The notes under the pieces: model-generated | What the model saw: only the letters and a program-made list of their open reading frames with translations | The model's database searches: none | What the model was told of the DNA's origin: nothing | Shown: piece after piece, positions 62,438 to 64,000 of the stretch | Layout: each line of letters starts with the position of its first letter | How positions within the stretch are numbered: the stretch's first letter is position 1 | Assembly (NCBI GenBank): GCA_020852515.1 | Contig: JADZAS010000015.1 | Coordinates: forward strand, 310,001 to 374,000 | DNA length: 64,000 nt | Direction of reading: 5' to 3' | DNA from: Phycisphaerales bacterium | Lineage (GTDB): Bacteria; Planctomycetota; Phycisphaerae; Phycisphaerales; UBA5793 | Translations under genes and position numbers: made by a program

Positions 62438-63384
62438 CCGCGCCCCCTGCGGCCCTGGGCCATGCGCCGGGCGAGAAAGTGGCTCAGCACCGGTCCGAGC
62501 GAGTCGTGCGTGTCGATCCGCTGGTAATCGAAGTGGAAGCCGCGCGCGAGTTTTTCGAGCGCGCGGCAGTGTTCGCTCAGCACTTCGAGATACGCCTGCC
62601 GCAGCGAGCGCGGGTCAAGATTCAGTTTGCCTTCGAGTTCCAAGCCTTCAAAGGGCGCGGGTGTGCGGAAGTCGAACCGCATCTCCTGCCGGTCGAGCAC
62701 CTGCAGCAGGACGAGGTCGTGGCCGCGGTGGCGCACGCGGGCCATGGCGCTGCGGATCTGGTCGAGATCATCGAAAAAGTCACTGATGATGACGAACAGC
62801 ACGCGGTTGGTCACCTTGCCCAAGGCCTGGTCCACGCACCGGCCGATGCTCGTCGCCTCCTTCACCGGGTGGGTGTTGAGCGCCGCGACGATCTGCCGCC
62901 AGTGCCCCCGGGCGCTGCTGCGATTGACCAGCGAGCGCACGCCGTCGGCGAAGACGACCATGCCCACGCGGTCCTGCTGCTGCAGCGCCAGGAACGACAT
63001 CGCGGCGCCCAGGGCGGTGGCGTGGTCGAACTTGCGCCAGGTGCGCTTCGTGCCGTCGTCGCCAGTGACCTCGAGCGTGCCGAAGCGCATCGAACCGGAT
63101 GAATCGACGAGCAGCACGACGTCGAGATTGGTCTCCTGCTCGTACTGCTTGAGATACAGCTTGTCGCTGCGGCCGAAGACCTTCCAGTCGAGGTGGCGAA
63201 TGTCGTCGCCCTGCACGTACTGCCGATGCTGGGCAAACTCGACGGAGAAGCCGTAGTACGGGCTCTCGTGCATGCCCGAGCGAATGCCCTCGATGATCAT
63301 CCGCGCGCGCAATTCGAACGCGCCAAGCCGCGCCAGTGTCGCAGGCGAGAGGTAGTCGTCAGTCTGGAGAGGTGTGTCGGGCAT
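62434..63384 (-). CDS. DUF58 (von Willebrand A-like) protein
   Basis: A 316-residue DUF58 protein. The signature YYGFSVEFAQHRQYVQGDDIRHLDWKVFGR (about 43-72) is diagnostic, and a VWA-type MIDAS motif, DSSGSM (about 92-97), follows. DUF58 proteins are partners of MoxR AAA+ ATPases and usually follow moxR directly. ATG 63384 overlaps nothing upstream. It is the first gene of the envelope operon, and no moxR gene lies within the 600 bases before it in this window. Confidence 0.9.
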   Translation of the reverse strand: MPDTPLQTDDYLSPATLARLGAFELRARMIIEGIRSGMHESPYYGFSVEFAQHRQYVQGDDIRHLDWKVFGRSDKLYLKQYEQETNLDVVLLVDSSGSMRFGTLEVTGDDGTKRTWRKFDHATALGAAMSFLALQQQDRVGMVVFADGVRSLVNRSSARGHWRQIVAALNTHPVKEATSIGRCVDQALGKVTNRVLFVIISDFFDDLDQIRSAMARVRHRGHDLVLLQVLDRQEMRFDFRTPAPFEGLELEGKLNLDPRSLRQAYLEVLSEHCRALEKLARGFHFDYQRIDTHDSLGPVLSHFLARRMAQGRRGRG

Positions 63385-63471
63385 GGTGTTTCAACTGCGA
63401 GCGTGCAAAGCATTGCCTGCCGTTGGTGGCAAAGTAAGATGGGTCTGATCTTTGAAGTCGGGATCGTGGCG

Positions 63472-63756
63472 ATGGGTTCGTTCTTTCAGAGAATCAAGCA
63501 GGCTGTTTCGGCAGACCGCTACGTCATCGGGGTCCATGCCGCCCAGAGACTGCGGGAACGAAGAGTTCCGCAATGGCAAGCGGTCGCGGGCCTGGCCGAC
63601 GGAGTCCTGATTGCTGAACGCCCGCGATCGAAGCCTAACGCCTCGGTCGAGGTGGAACAATCGCTGCCGGACGGAACAGCCGTCAAGGCCGTCTGGTCGT
63701 GGCTCCCCTATGATCAAGCGGCGAAACTGGTAACGGTCCACTTCCTGGACAGGTGA
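63472..63756 (+). CDS. DUF4258-like small protein, possible toxin
   Basis: A 94-residue protein with the DUF4258-type pattern of an N-terminal His/Arg helix (YVIGVHAAQRLRERRVPQWQAVAGLADG) and three C-terminal strands (VWSWLPY ... LVTVHFLDR). DUF4258 is related to the BrnT/RelE-like toxin fold. ATG 63472 is taken as the start; an in-frame ATG at 63439 would add 11 residues. It is divergent from the DUF58 gene and four bases upstream of a second small gene, an arrangement typical of toxin-antitoxin pairs. Confidence 0.7.
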   Translation: MGSFFQRIKQAVSADRYVIGVHAAQRLRERRVPQWQAVAGLADGVLIAERPRSKPNASVEVEQSLPDGTAVKAVWSWLPYDQAAKLVTVHFLDR

Positions 63757-63759
63757 GCG

Positions 63760-63993
63760 GTGAAACTCGAAGGCCAGCACGTCAAGCAGACTTTGTGGTT
63801 CGAAAGCGGCGATTCCGTCGTCCGCATTATCGTCGATGCGGTTATCCCGAGGGATGATCCATCCGAACCGTGCTTTGAGCCCGAGACCGTCCGGTTCCTC
63901 AGCGAGGTGCAGCAGCGCGCCAACGCCGGTGACATCGAGTGGCTCAAGACCGTTGGCGACGTCTACGTGCTTGCGCATTCCCGATCCGCCTGA
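63760..63993 (+). CDS. Small partner protein of the DUF4258-like gene
   Basis: A 77-residue protein starting at GTG 63760, three bases after the DUF4258-like stop. It has an N-terminal beta-strand region (VKQTLWFESGDSVVRIIVDAVIP) and a helical C-terminal half (RFLSEVQQRANAGDIEWLKTVGDVYV). No named antitoxin domain is recognised. Size, strand and spacing suggest an antitoxin or co-regulator. The sequence is complete, ending just before the window edge. Confidence 0.6.
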   Translation: MKLEGQHVKQTLWFESGDSVVRIIVDAVIPRDDPSEPCFEPETVRFLSEVQQRANAGDIEWLKTVGDVYVLAHSRSA

Positions 63994-64000
63994 ATGCCGC

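Overview
The window is GC-rich chromosomal DNA from a planctomycete, most likely a Phycisphaerae-type organism. This is inferred from gene content: a planctomycete-style type II secretion/pseudopilin cluster, a DUF58/BatA/VWA-glutamine-amidotransferase-like operon, NPCBM and terpenoid-cyclase-repeat proteins, a frameshifted formylglycine-generating-enzyme-like secreted protein with a C-terminal sorting-like tail, and short dispersed palindromic repeats. No plasmid, prophage, CRISPR array, rRNA or convincing tRNA was seen.

Layout. 0.2-5.2 kb: a GT39/GT83-type membrane glycosyltransferase faces a three-gene signalling cluster (histidine kinase, single-domain response regulator, REC-GGDEF diguanylate cyclase). 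5.4-7.9 kb: ribosomal operon rplK-rplA-rplJ-rplL with a candidate promoter and a strong terminator; rpoB does not follow. 8.0-11.9 kb: a secreted protein, coaD, a membrane coiled-coil protein, a cupin and a metallo-beta-lactamase-fold hydrolase. 11.9-27.4 kb: one long minus-strand operon of tightly coupled genes. It starts with an exported helical protein and runs through GspE, F, G, H, I, J, K, a PilM/PilN-like GspL, a PilO/GspM-like protein, a GspC-position protein, the secretin GspD and a terminal lipoprotein. 27.7-28.9 kb: pgsA-pgpA. 28.9-30.7 kb: the frameshifted SUMF1-like gene and an orphan MshEN-like protein. 31-50.7 kb: mostly housekeeping genes (bifunctional-nuclease family protein, truD, gcvT, smpB, purH, a beta-propeller lipoprotein, ribE, an acetyltransferase, nth, moaE, a DnaJ/CbpA protein, sthA, pdxH, purA, an FHA protein, hemW, a response regulator), with REP-like DNA and a transposase remnant at 43.2-43.6 kb.

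51.1-63.4 kb: a second long minus-strand operon. It encodes a DUF58 protein, a BatA-like protein, a VWA/glutamine-amidotransferase-like membrane protein, a giant coiled-coil membrane protein, a Gln-rich exported protein, a terpenoid-cyclase-repeat protein and an NPCBM-like protein. In other bacteria such sets accompany a MoxR AAA+ ATPase, but none is adjacent here. Instead a divergent pair of small genes (DUF4258-like plus partner) abuts the operon start.

The most notable items are: the complete but unusual secretion operon with unknown first and last genes; the MoxR-less envelope operon; a well-conserved reading frame at 45.06-45.56 kb whose only well-placed start is CTG behind an AAGGAG; the single-base frameshift separating signal peptide and domain in the SUMF1-like gene; and several palindromic repeat families, one of which forms a 27-bp stem directly before smpB.
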